A stretch of DNA of 5,354 nt, from positions 1-5,354 of the forward strand of contig FR878640.1 of NCBI GenBank assembly GCA_000434535.1. The letters run 5' to 3'. Every line of letters begins with the position of its first letter. The stretch's first letter is position 1. Positions 5,333 through 5,354 of the stretch are shown here, piece by piece. The translations under genes and the position numbers were made by a program. The stretch is from Collinsella sp. CAG:166 (GTDB taxonomy: Bacteria > Actinomycetota > Coriobacteriia > Coriobacteriales > Coriobacteriaceae). The notes beneath the pieces were generated by a model. That model searched no databases. It was not told the DNA's origin and saw nothing but the letters and a program-made list of their open reading frames with translations.

Positions 5333-5354
5333 GGCTCCGCATCAAGACGGAGCC
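5333..5354 (+). terminator. Probable glmS terminator, cut by the window edge
   Basis: GGCTCCG (5333-5339) and CGGAGCC (5348-5354) form a perfect 7-bp stem with an 8-base loop, 30 bases after the glmS stop codon. The right arm ends at the last base of the window. The stem may extend by GG outside, pairing with CC at 5331-5332, and any T-run would also be outside. Confidence 0.65.

Overview
The window looks like chromosomal DNA of a high-GC Gram-positive gut bacterium. The best guess is a Coriobacteriia member such as Collinsella. This is an inference from the base composition, codon style and gene set; no database was searched. It carries four complete protein genes: larE (minus), a HAD-family phosphatase (plus), a LacI-family regulator (minus) and glmS (plus). 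No tRNA, rRNA, CRISPR array or transposase gene was seen.

Layout. Bases 1-216 hold no convincing protein gene. They contain a 30-base repeat half (1-30), a long imperfect stem-loop (77-176) and a perfect 11-bp hairpin (191-215) next to the larE stop codon. larE (217-1095) is transcribed leftward. A 173-base AT-richer gap (1096-1268) separates it from the divergent HAD hydrolase gene (1269-1919). The HAD gene and the leftward lacI-type gene (2033-3142) converge on a strong symmetric terminator (1958-2007). The regulator and glmS (3455-5302) diverge from a 312-base intergenic region. That region holds the regulator's extended -10 promoter with an operator-like palindrome, a REP-like repeat pair, a TGGTAT-type inverted repeat and a possible glmS promoter. 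A terminator stem begins after glmS and runs to the window edge.

Function. GlmS commits fructose-6-phosphate to amino-sugar and peptidoglycan synthesis. The HAD enzyme is probably a sugar-phosphate phosphatase or mutase. LarE supplies sulfur for the nickel-pincer cofactor of lactate racemase-type enzymes; its usual partners LarB and LarC are not in this window. The regulator's effector is unknown. The genes look like separate transcription units rather than one pathway operon.

The most unusual signals are non-coding. First, the 100-base stem-loop at 77-176 has wobble pairs and a tandem G-A mismatch that fit a plus-strand RNA. Second, a repeat is present in inverted copies at 1-30 and 3203-3232, about 3.2 kb apart. 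Third, TGGTAT half-sites upstream of glmS resemble GntR/HutC (DasR/NagR) operators.
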